Shown here piece after piece: positions 31,285-40,557 of a stretch of DNA of 64,000 bases. The notes under the pieces were generated by a model, which did not search any database, was not told the origin of the DNA, and saw nothing but the letters and a program-made list of their open reading frames with translations. The stretch comes from Kutzneria viridogrisea (GTDB taxonomy: Bacteria > Actinomycetota > Actinomycetes > Mycobacteriales > Pseudonocardiaceae). Position 1 is the stretch's first letter; every line of letters begins with the position of its first letter. The stretch is taken from positions 868,001 to 932,000 of the forward strand of contig JACJID010000004.1 of the NCBI GenBank assembly GCA_014138725.1, written 5' to 3'. Made by a program: the position numbers and the translations under genes.

Positions 31285-31893
31285 TCAGCGCGGCGCGGCG
31301 GTGCGCAGCCCGAGCACGATCAACACGGTCGCCGTCACCCGGTCCAGCACACGGCGGAACCCCGGCCTGCGGACCACGGTGCGCGCCCCCGACACCACGA
31401 AGGTCCACACCAGCAGCCAACTCGCCGCGACCACCACATGCGCCGCCGCCAGCACCGCCAGCTGGACTCCGATCGGCTTGGCCGGGTCCAGGAACTGCGG
31501 CGCCAGCGTCAGGTACACCGAGGCCGCCTTCGGGTTGAGCACGTTGCCCAACAGGCCCTGCAGGTAGCTGCCGTGCCCGGTCCACGGCAGCCGTCGCGGC
31601 GCCTTGGCCCGGCTCGACCACAGCAGGCTCACCCCCAGGTACACCAGGTAGACCGCGCCCAACAGCCGCACCACCGTGAACGCCTCCGCCGAGCGCATCA
31701 CCAGCGCCGAGAGCCCCAACGCCGCCAGCGCCGCGTGCGTGCACAGCCCGGTGGCCGTGCCCAGGATGACCAGCACCCCGTCCCAGCGCCCGTTGGCCGC
31801 CACCCGCTGGGTCACCAGCGTGAAGCTCGCCCCCGGCGTCAGGCAGATCGGCAACACCGCCAGCCCGAACCCGACCGCAGCCCCCCAGTTCAC
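31285..31893 (-). CDS. LysE-family amino-acid exporter
   Basis: A 202-residue membrane protein with about six helices. Family segments are LAVLPICLTPGASFTLVTQR at the N-terminus, GTATGLCTHAALAALGLSAL and GLLGNVLNPKAASVYLTL. LysE/RhtB proteins export amino acids such as lysine, arginine or homoserine lactones; the substrate here is open. It is the first gene beyond priA in the accessory segment and ends 24 nt before the priA start. Confidence 0.9.
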   Translation of the reverse strand: MNWGAAVGFGLAVLPICLTPGASFTLVTQRVAANGRWDGVLVILGTATGLCTHAALAALGLSALVMRSAEAFTVVRLLGAVYLVYLGVSLLWSSRAKAPRRLPWTGHGSYLQGLLGNVLNPKAASVYLTLAPQFLDPAKPIGVQLAVLAAAHVVVAASWLLVWTFVVSGARTVVRRPGFRRVLDRVTATVLIVLGLRTAAPR

Positions 31894-31923
31894 GGTGTGA
31901 GCCTAGTTCGTGGCCGATGTCAC

Positions 31924-32032
31924 GAAGGTGCCGTTCGAGACGTTGGACGGGCCGGAAGCGGGCCGCTCACCCCGCCCCCCACATGCCACGAAGGTGCCGT
32001 TCAGGACGCTCATCGTCGCGAAGGGCACCTTC
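31924..32032. repeat. Two 43-bp palindromic repeats, one degenerate
   Basis: 31990-32032 is a clear copy (GAAGGTGCCGTTC, 17-nt loop, GAAGGGCACCTTC). 31924-31966 keeps the left arm GAAGGTGCCGTTC but has lost the right arm. They fill most of the 217-nt space between the LysE gene (starts 31893) and the PucR gene stop (32111). Confidence 0.82.
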
Positions 32033-32110
32033 ATGACGTGCCCGGCGCGGCGAACGCCCGCGCGGTCTGCCGGATCTCGCCCAGCACCACCGCGTCCTGG
32101 CGCTGGGCGA

Positions 32111-33445
32111 TTACCTGGCGGGTAACGCGGTCAGCGCCAGCCACAGCTCCACGCGGCGCTGCACATCGGACAGATCCACCTCCAGCGCCTTCTCCACCTG
32201 GGCGATGCGGTGGCGGACGCTGTTGCGGTGCAGGCCGAGCGCGGTGGCGGTGCGGTCCCAGTTTCCGTTGTGGACCAACCAGGTGCGCAGGGTGTCGACC
32301 AGCGCGGGCCGCCCGTCCAACGGGGTGAGCAGCGCGCGGGCGGCGTGCGGGTCGATCAGGCCCACCAGGTCGGCGTCGGCGCGGGCGGGCCGCCCGGTGG
32401 CGCGGACCCGTTCGAGCAGGCGGCTCGCCTCGCGGTCCGCGGCGGCCAGCGTGGCGACGGGGTGCGGCAGGCTCAGTGCCGTCAGCCAGCCGGAGGCGTG
32501 CAGGGCGGGCAGGTCGGGAACCGAGTCCTCGGGCAGCACGGCGCGCAGCTCGTTGCCGGTGATCTCGACGAACGGCGTGTCCAGTGCGGGGTCGCCGGGG
32601 CCGACGCGCCGGCCGCGCAGCACGCGGTACCGCCCGTCGCCGAGCAGGACGCGGGTGGCGAGCCGACCGTGTTCGCGGCCCGCCAGCCCGAGCAGGGCCT
32701 GGACCACGGCGAGGACCGCGCGGTCGGTCGCGGTGACGGCCCGCGGGACGCCGACCAGCAGCACGGCAGCCGGGTCCACGGGGTGTGCCACGACGTGCGT
32801 CCGCCCGATCTCGGTGCTGGCGGCCCGCGGCCCGCTGCCCTCGCGCACCCGCCGGGCGAGGTCGAGCAGTTCCGCGTCCACCGCGCCGACCCGGCCGACC
32901 TGGGCCAGCACCGCGTCGGTGCCGTCGAGCAGGGTCGCCCAGCAGCTGAGGACCTCGGCCAGTACGCGCAGCACGGCCTGCGCGGGGTTGGCCCTGGCGG
33001 CGGCCTTGGTCAGCGCGGCCTGCGTGCCGGTGAGCCAGCGCAGTTCGGCGTGCTGGGCCTCGGCGAGCGCGGCGCCCACGGCCTGGCTGACCGCCAGGAA
33101 CGGCGTGGCCTCCGGCACGGTGAGCAGCGGCAGCCCGTGCTTGGCGCAGGCCTGCGCGAGGGCGGGCGGCACCTGCTCGTGCACCGGGGTCAGGCCGAGC
33201 CCGAGCGCGCTGACCTGGGCCCGCACCAGGCTGCGCACGTAGCGGTCCAGGTCCTGCGGCAGGTCCAGGCCCACCGTCAGCAGCAGTTCGCCGCCCAGCA
33301 GGTAGGGCGCGGGCTCGCGCAGTTCGCTGACGTGCGCCCAGCGCACCGGCCGGTCCACCGCCTCCTGGCCGCTGACCAGGTGCAGCCGCAGCTCGGGCTG
33401 CGCCAGCAGGGTGCGCAGGGGCACTGACAGTTCGGACAACGCCAT
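32111..33445 (-). CDS. PucR-family transcription regulator
   Basis: A 444-residue regulator with an N-terminal PucR domain ([20 protein letters not shown], then [16 protein letters not shown]), a central ligand domain, and a C-terminal HTH_30 ([20 protein letters not shown], then [13 protein letters not shown]). PucR proteins respond to purine- or amine-type nitrogen compounds. It is divergent from the symporter gene, with only 61 nt between the two starts, so it very likely controls the transporter-ureohydrolase-ThDP-ALDH operon. TTGTGCAC in that gap (near 33454) is a possible site. Confidence 0.9.
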   Translation of the reverse strand: MALSELSVPLRTLLAQPELRLHLVSGQEAVDRPVRWAHVSELREPAPYLLGGELLLTVGLDLPQDLDRYVRSLVRAQVSALGLGLTPVHEQVPPALAQACAKHGLPLLTVPEATPFLAVSQAVGAALAEAQHAELRWLTGTQAALTKAAARANPAQAVLRVLAEVLSCWATLLDGTDAVLAQVGRVGAVDAELLDLARRVREGSGPRAASTEIGRTHVVAHPVDPAAVLLVGVPRAVTATDRAVLAVVQALLGLAGREHGRLATRVLLGDGRYRVLRGRRVGPGDPALDTPFVEITGNELRAVLPEDSVPDLPALHASGWLTALSLPHPVATLAAADREASRLLERVRATGRPARADADLVGLIDPHAARALLTPLDGRPALVDTLRTWLVHNGNWDRTATALGLHRNSVRHRIAQVEKALEVDLSDVQRRVELWLALTALPAR

Positions 33446-33506
33446 GGCACCAGATTGTGCACTTCATCCAGATGTGACGCGGCCCACCAGTTCCTACGGT
33501 TGCCCA

Positions 33507-34868
33507 ATGGGTCTGGACTACGCGGTGATCGCGGCCTACGTGCTGGGCATGGTGGGCGTGGGCTGGTGGGGCATGCGCCGGGCCACCACCCGCAGCGACT
33601 ACCTGGTCGCCGGGCGGCGGCTGGGCTGGGCGATGTACTCCGGCACGATGTCCGCGGTGGTGCTCGGCGGGGCCTCGACCATCGGCGGGGTCGCGCTGGG
33701 CTACCAGTACGGGCTGTCCGGGGCCTGGTTGGTGTTCACCATCGGGCTGGGCATCCTCGCCCTGTCGGCGTTCTTCGCGCGCAAGATCGTCAAACTGGAG
33801 GTCTACACGGTCGCGCAGATGCTGGACCGGCGCTACGGCGGGTCCACCAGCGTGATCTCCGGCGTGGTGATGTGGGGCTACACCCTGATGCTGGCGGTGA
33901 CCTCCACCATCGCCTACGCCACGGTGTTCACAGTCCTGTTCGGACTGTCCAAAGTGGCTGGTGTGGTGCTCGGCGGCACGATCGTGGTGCTGTACTCGGT
34001 GCTCGGCGGCATGTGGTCGATCACGCTGACCGACATCGCCCAGTTCGTGGTGAAGACCGTGGGCATCCTGTTCGTGCTGCTGCCGGTGGCGCTGGTCGCG
34101 GTCGGCGGCTTCGGCGGGCTCGGCACGAAGCTGCCCGCCGAGTACTTCGACCTCGGCCACATCGGCACCGGCCGGATCGTCACCTACCTGGTGGTCTACG
34201 TGTTCGGCCTGCTCATCGGCCAGGACATCTGGCAGCGCGTGTTCACCGCCCGCTCCCCCGCCGTGGCCACCGCGGGCGGGCTGACCTCCGGCCTGTACTG
34301 CCTGGTCTACGCCGTGGCCGGCGCGCTGATCGGCTGCGCGGCCAAGGCCCTGTACCCGAACCTGCCCCACCCCGACGAGGCGTTCGCCACGATCGTCACC
34401 GGGCTGCTGCCCACCGGTCTGCGCGGGCTGGTGCTGGCCGCCGCGCTCGCCGCGATGATGTCCACCGCCTCCGGCGCGCTGATCGCCTGCTCCACCGTGG
34501 CCCGCAACGACATCTGGGCCGCACTGCGCCGGAGCGCCTCCGGCGGGGTCCGTGCGGAGCGACTGTCCACTTTGGCCCTCGGCGTGCTGATCATCCTGAT
34601 CGCGATCCTCGTGGACGACGTGGTGGCCGCGCTGACCGTGGCCTACAACCTGCTCGTCGGAGGGCTGCTCGTGGCCATCCTCGGCGGGCTCGTGTCCCGG
34701 CGCGGCAGCACCGCGGGCGCGGTGGTCTCGATGATCGCCGGATCGGTGGCAGTGGTGGTCAGCATGCTCGTCTACGGCCTGGACGCCAACGAACCCGTCT
34801 ACTTCGGACTGCTGGCCAGCCTGCTCGGCTACGTCTCGGTCAGCCTGCCGCGAAAGGAAACCCCGTGA
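33507..34868 (+). CDS. Sodium:solute symporter (SSS family)
   Basis: A 453-residue membrane protein with about 13 helices. It shows [20 protein letters not shown] at the start, [19 protein letters not shown] and [17 protein letters not shown], which include sodium-site residues of the family. It should import the substrate degraded by the following genes; a guanidino or polyamine-type compound fits the cluster. ATG 33507 gives the normal N-terminus. The stop overlaps the next gene's GTG (GTGA). Confidence 0.9.
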   Translation: MGLDYAVIAAYVLGMVGVGWWGMRRATTRSDYLVAGRRLGWAMYSGTMSAVVLGGASTIGGVALGYQYGLSGAWLVFTIGLGILALSAFFARKIVKLEVYTVAQMLDRRYGGSTSVISGVVMWGYTLMLAVTSTIAYATVFTVLFGLSKVAGVVLGGTIVVLYSVLGGMWSITLTDIAQFVVKTVGILFVLLPVALVAVGGFGGLGTKLPAEYFDLGHIGTGRIVTYLVVYVFGLLIGQDIWQRVFTARSPAVATAGGLTSGLYCLVYAVAGALIGCAAKALYPNLPHPDEAFATIVTGLLPTGLRGLVLAAALAAMMSTASGALIACSTVARNDIWAALRRSASGGVRAERLSTLALGVLIILIAILVDDVVAALTVAYNLLVGGLLVAILGGLVSRRGSTAGAVVSMIAGSVAVVVSMLVYGLDANEPVYFGLLASLLGYVSVSLPRKETP

Positions 34869-35806
34869 TCCAGGGCCCCGTCGACTCCTCCCGCGTGCCA
34901 CGCTTCGCCGGACCGGCCACCTTCGCCAGGCTGCCCCGCCTGGACCAGGTGTCCACTGTGGACGTCGCCGTGGTCGGTGTGCCGTTCGACTCCGGCGTGT
35001 CCTACCGGCCGGGGGCCCGGTTCGGCCCGGCCGCCGTGCGCGAGGCCAGCCGCCTGCTGCGCCCGTACCACCCGGCACTGGACGTGTCCCCGTTCGAGCG
35101 GGCGCAGGTCGTGGACGCCGGTGACATCGCCTGCAACCCGATGGACATCGGCGAGGCGATCGGCACCGTGCAGCGCGAGGCGGGCGAACTGCTCGACAAC
35201 GGCGCCCGCCTGATCACCGTCGGCGGGGACCACACCATCGCACTGCCGCTGCTGCGCGCGGTCGCCCAGCGGCACGGGCCCGTCGCCCTGCTGCACTTCG
35301 ACGCGCACCTGGACACCTGGGACTCCTACTTCGGCTCGGCCTACACGCACGGCACGCCGTTCCGCCGCGCGGTGGAGGAGGGCCTGCTCGACACCTCGGC
35401 CCTGTGCCACGTGGGCATTCGCGGCCCGCTCTACAGCCGCGGCGACCTCGCCGAGGACCTGGCGCTGGGCTTCGGCATCGTCACCGCCTCCGACGTGCTG
35501 CGCAAGGGCCTGGACGAGGTGATCGGCGGGCTGCGGCAACGCATCGGCGACCGCCCGCTGTACGTGTCGGTGGACATCGACGTGCTGGACCCGGCGCACG
35601 CCCCCGGCACGGGCACCCCGGAGGCGGGCGGGCTGACCAGCCGCGAACTGCTGGAGATCCTGCGCGGGCTGGCCGGGACGAACCTCGTGTCGGCCGACGT
35701 GGTGGAGGTGGCGCCCGCCTACGACCACGCCGAGATCACCTCGATCGCGGCCTCGCACGTGGCCTACGACCTGGTGAGCCTGCTCGCGATGGGCACCGGC
35801 TCGTGA
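34865..35806 (+). CDS. Ureohydrolase: agmatinase or 4-guanidinobutyrase
   Basis: A 313-residue arginase-superfamily enzyme that splits urea off a guanidino compound. All manganese ligands are present in [22 protein letters not shown] and [22 protein letters not shown]. Agmatinase and guanidinobutyrase cannot be separated by motif alone. The next two genes, a ThDP enzyme and an aldehyde dehydrogenase, favour 4-guanidinobutyrate as substrate (GbuA-like). GTGA overlaps on both sides show tight coupling. Confidence 0.88.
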   Translation: MIQGPVDSSRVPRFAGPATFARLPRLDQVSTVDVAVVGVPFDSGVSYRPGARFGPAAVREASRLLRPYHPALDVSPFERAQVVDAGDIACNPMDIGEAIGTVQREAGELLDNGARLITVGGDHTIALPLLRAVAQRHGPVALLHFDAHLDTWDSYFGSAYTHGTPFRRAVEEGLLDTSALCHVGIRGPLYSRGDLAEDLALGFGIVTASDVLRKGLDEVIGGLRQRIGDRPLYVSVDIDVLDPAHAPGTGTPEAGGLTSRELLEILRGLAGTNLVSADVVEVAPAYDHAEITSIAASHVAYDLVSLLAMGTGS

Positions 35807-37389
35807 ACCGGATCGGCGCGGACCTGGTCGTGCAGACCCTGACCACACTGGGCGCCAGCACGGTGTTCGGCGAACCGGGGCAGCACGCCCTTGGCCTGTT
35901 CGACGCGCTGCGCCGCTCGTCCCTGCGCTACCTCGGCAGCCGCACGGAGCCAGCCGCCGCGTTCGCCGCCGACGGGCACGCGCGGGTCACCGGCCAGGTG
36001 ACACCGTTCGTGGTGTCCACCGGGCCTGGCGCCCTGTTGACCCTGGCCGGTCTCCAGGAGGCCGCCTGCTCCAGTTCGCCGGTGCTCGGCATCAGCAGCC
36101 AGGTCCCCAGCGACGGGCTGGGCGGGCGGCGGCGTGGCTACCTGCACGAGTTGCCCGACCAGCAGGCAAGCTTCCGCGAGGTGGTCAAGTCGGTGGAGGT
36201 CGTGCGCGCGGTCTCGCAGATCCCCTCGGCGATCGCCCGCGCCTGGCAGACGGCAATGTCCGTCCCCCGTGGACCGTCTTGGGTGGAGATCCCACAGGAC
36301 ATCCTGCTGTCACGAACTGATCTACCCCCAGTGACCACAGTGGACACCACACCTGTGGTGCCGTGGCCACGGCCCGAGCTGATCAGCGAGGCGGCCCGGC
36401 TGCTCAACGGGGCACAGCGGCCGGTGATCCTGGCCGGGGGCGGGGTGGTGCGGGCTTGCGCGCAGGATGCCTTGCTGGACTTGGCCAAACGCCTGCGTGC
36501 CCCAGTGGCCACGACCTTCGGCGGCAAGGGCGCCTTCCCGTGGACGCACCCCTTGTCGCTGCAATCATGGCTGGAGGACCGGCACACCACGGAGTTCCTG
36601 GAGCAGGCCGACGTGCTGCTGGTGCTCGGCTCCGGGCTCGGCGAGCTGTCCACCAACTACGGCACGATGCGCCCGCGTGGCCGCGTGATCCAGGTGGAGG
36701 CGGACCCCGCGAAGCTGGAGGCCAACTATCCAGCGCTCGGCATCCACTGTGACGCAAGCGTTTTCCTTGATCGACTCAGTACCGAGCTGGTCGACCGGCC
36801 ACGCCAGAACCAGGACGTGCGAGGAACGCTCGACAAGGTCCGCGCCCGACTGGACGGCCAGGGGCTGGACCTGGAACGCGGGCTGCTGCGGTCGATCCGG
36901 GAAGCGGTCCCGGACGAGGTCGCCACGTTCTGGGACATGACCATCCTTGGCTACTGGGCCTGGTCTGCCTGGGACCCGCGGTCGGGCGGCATGCACAGCG
37001 CGCAGGGTTCGGGCGGACTGGGCTGGGCGTTCCCGGCAGCGCTGGGCGCGAGCGCCACCGGCGGTCCGGTGCTGGCCGTCTCCGGTGACGGCGGGGCCAT
37101 GTACGGCATCGGCGAACTCGCCACGGCCGCGCAACACGGCAGCCGCGTCACGTGGTTGATCGTGGACGACGGGGGCTACGGGATCCTGCGCGAGTACATG
37201 GCCACCCCGTTCGGCACCGAGCTGCACCGGCCCGACTTCGTGGCCCTGGCCAGGGCTTTCGGCGTGCCAGCGGCCACGACCAGCCCGGAGACGCTGGCCG
37301 CCGACCTGACCGGGGCGCTGGAGTCGGACGGCCCCACCGTACTCGTTCTCCGCGCCGCGCCGCGAATGTTCGCACCTACCCACGCGTAG
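35803..37389 (+). CDS. Thiamine-diphosphate enzyme, possible 2-ketoarginine decarboxylase
   Basis: A 528-residue enzyme of the acetolactate-synthase-like ThDP family. The catalytic Glu lies in [17 protein letters not shown], the ThDP/Mg segment in [20 protein letters not shown] followed by IVDDGGYGI. Domain order is PYR, central, PP. No flavin-related acetolactate partner gene (ilvN) is near. In Pseudomonas a relative, AruI, decarboxylates 2-ketoarginine to 4-guanidinobutyraldehyde, and the neighbours here fit that step. The function is inferred from context. Confidence 0.75.
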   Translation: MNRIGADLVVQTLTTLGASTVFGEPGQHALGLFDALRRSSLRYLGSRTEPAAAFAADGHARVTGQVTPFVVSTGPGALLTLAGLQEAACSSSPVLGISSQVPSDGLGGRRRGYLHELPDQQASFREVVKSVEVVRAVSQIPSAIARAWQTAMSVPRGPSWVEIPQDILLSRTDLPPVTTVDTTPVVPWPRPELISEAARLLNGAQRPVILAGGGVVRACAQDALLDLAKRLRAPVATTFGGKGAFPWTHPLSLQSWLEDRHTTEFLEQADVLLVLGSGLGELSTNYGTMRPRGRVIQVEADPAKLEANYPALGIHCDASVFLDRLSTELVDRPRQNQDVRGTLDKVRARLDGQGLDLERGLLRSIREAVPDEVATFWDMTILGYWAWSAWDPRSGGMHSAQGSGGLGWAFPAALGASATGGPVLAVSGDGGAMYGIGELATAAQHGSRVTWLIVDDGGYGILREYMATPFGTELHRPDFVALARAFGVPAATTSPETLAADLTGALESDGPTVLVLRAAPRMFAPTHA

Positions 37390-37435
37390 ACCGCTACCCT
37401 CCGACTTGATCATCAACCTCACTGGAGCGGACCTG

Positions 37436-38815
37436 ATGGTGCACAACGTGATCGATGGCAGGCGACTGTCCGCCGTGGACGGTCGCACCAGCGAGCTGGT
37501 GGACCCGGCGACCGGGGCGGTGATCGGATCGGCTCCGTTATCCGGATCGTCCGATGTGGACGACGCGGTGCGGGCGGCGGCGCGGGCCTTCGAGTCCTGG
37601 CGCGCGACCACGCCCGGCGGCAGGCAGTCCGCCCTGCTGGGACTGGCCTCGGCCGTGGAGGACCACGCGCAGCGGCTGGCCGAGGTGGAGTGCGCCGAGA
37701 CGGGCAAGCCCCGGGAAGTGGTGCTGGACGAGGAGATCCCGGCCTGCGCCGACGCGCTACGCTTCTTCGCCGGTGCCGCGCGCACCCTGGAGGGCAGGGC
37801 CGCGGGCGAGTTCCTGGCCGGGCACACCTCGGTGGTCCGCCGCGAGCCGCTGGGCGTGTGCGCGCAGATCACCCCGTGGAACTACCCGCTGATGATGGCC
37901 GTGTGGAAGATCGCGCCCGCGGTGGCGGCGGGCAATACCACGGTGCTCAAGCCCGCCGACACCACCCCGTCCAGCACCGCGCTGCTGGCCGAACTGGCCA
38001 ACGAGCACCTGCCCGCGGGCGTGATCAACGTGGTGTGCGGTGACCGGGACACCGGACGCGCGCTGGTGGCACACCCGGTACCCGCGCTGGTGGCGCTCAC
38101 CGGATCGACCCGGGCCGGTGAGCAGGTCGCGGCGGGCGCCGGGCTGAAGCGCACGCACCTGGAACTGGGCGGCAACGCCCCGGTGCTGGTCTTCGAGGAC
38201 ACCGAGGTGCGGCACGCCGCCGAGCAGATCGTCGCGGCGGCTTTCTACAACGCGGGACAGGACTGCACGGCGGCGTCCCGGGTCCTGGCGCACGAGCGGG
38301 TGCACGAGGAGCTGGTCACCGAGCTGACGAAGATCGCCGCGCGGCAGCGCACCGGCCCGCTCAACAGCCGGGCACAACTGGACCGGGTGTGCGCGCTGGT
38401 GGCCCGCGTGGACGCGACGGCCACCGTGCACTGCGGTGGGCACCGGCTCGGCGAGCGCGGTTTCTTCTACGCGCCAACGGTGATCTCCGGTCTCGACCAG
38501 GACGCCGAGATCGTGCGCGAGGAGGTGTTCGCACCGGTGATCACCGTGCAGTCCTTCGGCACCGAGCAGCGGGCGCTGGCCATGGCCAACGGGGTGCCAC
38601 AGGGCCTGGCCGCCTCGGTGTGGACCCGGGACCACGCGCGGGCCATGCGGGTCAGCGCGGAACTGGACTTCGGCTGCGTGTGGATCAACGCGCACGGGGC
38701 GCTCACCCCGGAGATGCCGCACGGCGGGTTCAAGTCCTCCGGGCACGGCAAGGACCTGTCCGTGTACGGGCTGGAGGACTACACGCGGGTCAAGCACGTG
38801 ATGAGCAAGCTCTAG
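37436..38815 (+). CDS. Aldehyde dehydrogenase, probably for an amino- or guanidino-aldehyde
   Basis: A 459-residue NAD(P)-dependent aldehyde dehydrogenase. The catalytic Cys is in FYNAGQDCTAASRVLAHE and the general-base Glu in LELGGNAPVLVF; TPWNYPLMMAVWKIAPAVAAGN forms the cofactor pocket. It is closest in style to gamma-aminobutyraldehyde dehydrogenases. In this cluster it would oxidise 4-guanidinobutyraldehyde to 4-guanidinobutyrate (KauB-like). ATG 37436 follows GGAGCGG; a TTG at 37406 would add ten residues. Confidence 0.85.
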   Translation: MVHNVIDGRRLSAVDGRTSELVDPATGAVIGSAPLSGSSDVDDAVRAAARAFESWRATTPGGRQSALLGLASAVEDHAQRLAEVECAETGKPREVVLDEEIPACADALRFFAGAARTLEGRAAGEFLAGHTSVVRREPLGVCAQITPWNYPLMMAVWKIAPAVAAGNTTVLKPADTTPSSTALLAELANEHLPAGVINVVCGDRDTGRALVAHPVPALVALTGSTRAGEQVAAGAGLKRTHLELGGNAPVLVFEDTEVRHAAEQIVAAAFYNAGQDCTAASRVLAHERVHEELVTELTKIAARQRTGPLNSRAQLDRVCALVARVDATATVHCGGHRLGERGFFYAPTVISGLDQDAEIVREEVFAPVITVQSFGTEQRALAMANGVPQGLAASVWTRDHARAMRVSAELDFGCVWINAHGALTPEMPHGGFKSSGHGKDLSVYGLEDYTRVKHVMSKL

Positions 38816-38848
38816 CAAACCGTACGCGCGTACTGCTAGCTTGGGTGC

Positions 38849-39607
38849 ATGGCCGACTCCGTGACACGCTTCTCCGGCTTCGCCGAGCTCTATGACCGTG
38901 TGCGGCCCAGCCCGCCCGCCGAGATCGCCGATCTGCTGCGCGGGTGGATCGCCGCCGAGGACCCCGAGGTGGTGGACCTGGGCGCGGGCACCGGCCTGGC
39001 CACCGCGCTGTGGCCGCGCGCGATCGGTGTCGAGCCCTCCGCCGAGATGCGGGCCATCGCCGTGGCGCGCGGCCTGACCGTGCTCGAGGGCACGGCCGAG
39101 CGCACCGGTCTGCCTGACGCCTGCGCGGACGTGGTCACGGCGGGGCAGGCCCTGCACTGGTTCGACCCGGACCGCGCCCTGCCCGAGGTCGCCCGGCTGC
39201 TGCGGCCCGGCGGCGTGTTCGCCGCCTTCGACTGCGACTGGCCGCCCGCCGTGGACTGGGAGGTCGACCAAGCCTACCGGGAGTTCAACCGGCTGGAGCA
39301 GGAGTTGGAGGTGGCGCGCGGCCTGCGCCCGCCCTACGCCGACAAGCCGGACCACCTGGCCCGGCTGCGCGCCAGCGGCCTGTTCCGCCACGTGGCCGAG
39401 GTCTGCTTGCACAGCAAGGACTCTGGCGACGTGGAACGCCTGCTCGGTGTCGCCAACAGCCAGGGCGGGGTGGTGGCGCTGCTCGCCGACGGCGCGACCG
39501 AACAGGAGATCGGCCTGACCCGCCTGCGCGAGGTGGCGACCCGCCGCATGGGCACCGGCCCCCGCCCCTGGTGGTGGACCTACCGGGTACGCCTGGCCGT
39601 GCGCTGA
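38849..39607 (+). CDS. SAM-dependent methyltransferase (class I)
   Basis: A 252-residue methyltransferase. The SAM site is VVDLGAGTGLATALWP, followed by the acidic loop IGVEPSAEMRAIA and AGQALHWFDPDRALPEVARLLRPGG. The substrate is not evident. Its last 36 codons and the DNA behind it (39498-39691) occur again, unchanged, at 42513-42706 on the far side of a lower-GC island, so the island appears to have entered at the 3' end of this gene while leaving it intact. Confidence 0.88.
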   Translation: MADSVTRFSGFAELYDRVRPSPPAEIADLLRGWIAAEDPEVVDLGAGTGLATALWPRAIGVEPSAEMRAIAVARGLTVLEGTAERTGLPDACADVVTAGQALHWFDPDRALPEVARLLRPGGVFAAFDCDWPPAVDWEVDQAYREFNRLEQELEVARGLRPPYADKPDHLARLRASGLFRHVAEVCLHSKDSGDVERLLGVANSQGGVVALLADGATEQEIGLTRLREVATRRMGTGPRPWWWTYRVRLAVR

Positions 39608-39691
39608 ACCACGAACACGCCGCACCGGAACGTCCGACACGCCGTACCGGAAGCGCCGACACGCGCGACAGGACGGGACTCGGCCTCCGCA
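39498..39691. repeat. 194-bp direct repeat, left copy
   Basis: Identical over 194 bp to 42513-42706 (offset 3015). It covers the last 36 codons of the methyltransferase gene, its stop, and the following 84 bp including one GGGACTCG core. The match begins at CCGAACAGGAG and ends after CTCCGCA; the flanks then differ. It marks the left edge of the island. Confidence 0.93.
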
Positions 39692-39736
39692 GAGCCCTCG
39701 GCGCCGTCCAGTGCTGGGGGCCAGTGTCGAACCTTC

Positions 39737-39778
39737 GTGCCCGTAGGGGCACCTGAACTGCGGTTACTGCGTTCAGGT
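39737..39778. promoter_or_regulatory. Two overlapping perfect hairpins at island left end
   Basis: GTGCCC-GTAG-GGGCAC (39737-39752) overlaps ACCTGAAC-(12 nt)-GTTCAGGT (39751-39778). Both are perfect inverted repeats and lie 100-140 nt upstream of the first island gene. They may be an operator for the island's HTH regulator, a terminator for the upstream methyltransferase, or recombination-site structure. Confidence 0.5.
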
Positions 39779-39878
39779 CGGGTTTATGCACGTTCGCGAA
39801 TCGGGCTGTTGTTGATCTTGATTGCGACTCCCCAGCCTGCGTAGCGTGCGAAGTCGGGGACCACCGAAGGAGGCAGAG

Positions 39879-40061
39879 ATGGAACTTACAAAGCTCGCCG
39901 GTGATTGCCGCTCCGATGACTGCCCTGCCGTGTTCCGCACCGACACTGGAAACATTGCAATACAAGGCGCCATCATTGAACGCCAGACGCCGGACGGCGA
40001 GGCCATCGTGGAAATTTCACCGAGCCTGCTCAAGGAGGCTGTGCGTGCGCTTGGATGGTAA
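39879..40061 (+). CDS. Small protein found beside DUF6879 genes
   Basis: A 60-residue protein with DCRSDDCPAVFRTDTGNIAIQG and a C-terminal helix (SLLKEAVRALGW). Short proteins of this shape commonly precede DUF6879 genes in actinobacteria, but have no known function. The ATG at 39879 follows AAGGAGG by 6 nt. It overlaps the start of the next gene by 17 nt. Base composition (mid-50s percent GC) is clearly below that of the flanking genes. Confidence 0.75.
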   Translation: MELTKLAGDCRSDDCPAVFRTDTGNIAIQGAIIERQTPDGEAIVEISPSLLKEAVRALGW

Positions 40062-40557
40062 GCAATGGCGCCACATCTTCGACTCCTACGAGCACGAGGC
40101 GTTTAGGCTTGAAACCCATCAGGTCTACTCGGTGCCAGGCGAGCAAGAGGAGCTCAATAGCTTCCTTCGTACAGGAAAGCTCGAACTAGGCCCCGATGAT
40201 CCGTGGCTGGTTCGCATTCGCGCCTACCGAGATTCTGGGCGTCGAGTCATCCGGGTTCACGTAGTCACGCCACCCCTGACCGACTATCTACGGTACGAGT
40301 TTGCAGGCTACGCTTACTCGGTGGAAGCCGGAGAAGAGATTCACATACTCGACCCAGCCGACAGCAGTGGCATGGAACTACCGAAACAGGACTTCTGGTT
40401 GTTCGATCGTAAGCAAGTTGTCCTCATGCACTACGGGGAGGATGGCACACAGCTGGGGCGAGAACTTCTCGAAGGGATTGATCCAGCGGAGTACGTCCGG
40501 TGGCGCGATTTGACGCTTGCCAATTCCGTGCCTTTCGAGGAGTACAGCAAGGCTTGA
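40045..40557 (+). CDS. DUF6879 family protein
   Basis: A 170-residue protein matching the DUF6879 pattern: WRHIFDSYEHEAFRLETHQVY near the start (here given in part), IRVHVVTPPLTDYLRYEF, GEEIHILD and DFWLFDRKQVVLMHYG. The function is unknown; it is usually encoded next to DUF5753-type HTH regulators. GTG 40045 was chosen because GGAGG is 6 nt upstream, so the first 17 nt lie inside the preceding gene. Its TGA overlaps the following TTG start (TTGA). Confidence 0.8.
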   Translation: MRLDGKQWRHIFDSYEHEAFRLETHQVYSVPGEQEELNSFLRTGKLELGPDDPWLVRIRAYRDSGRRVIRVHVVTPPLTDYLRYEFAGYAYSVEAGEEIHILDPADSSGMELPKQDFWLFDRKQVVLMHYGEDGTQLGRELLEGIDPAEYVRWRDLTLANSVPFEEYSKA

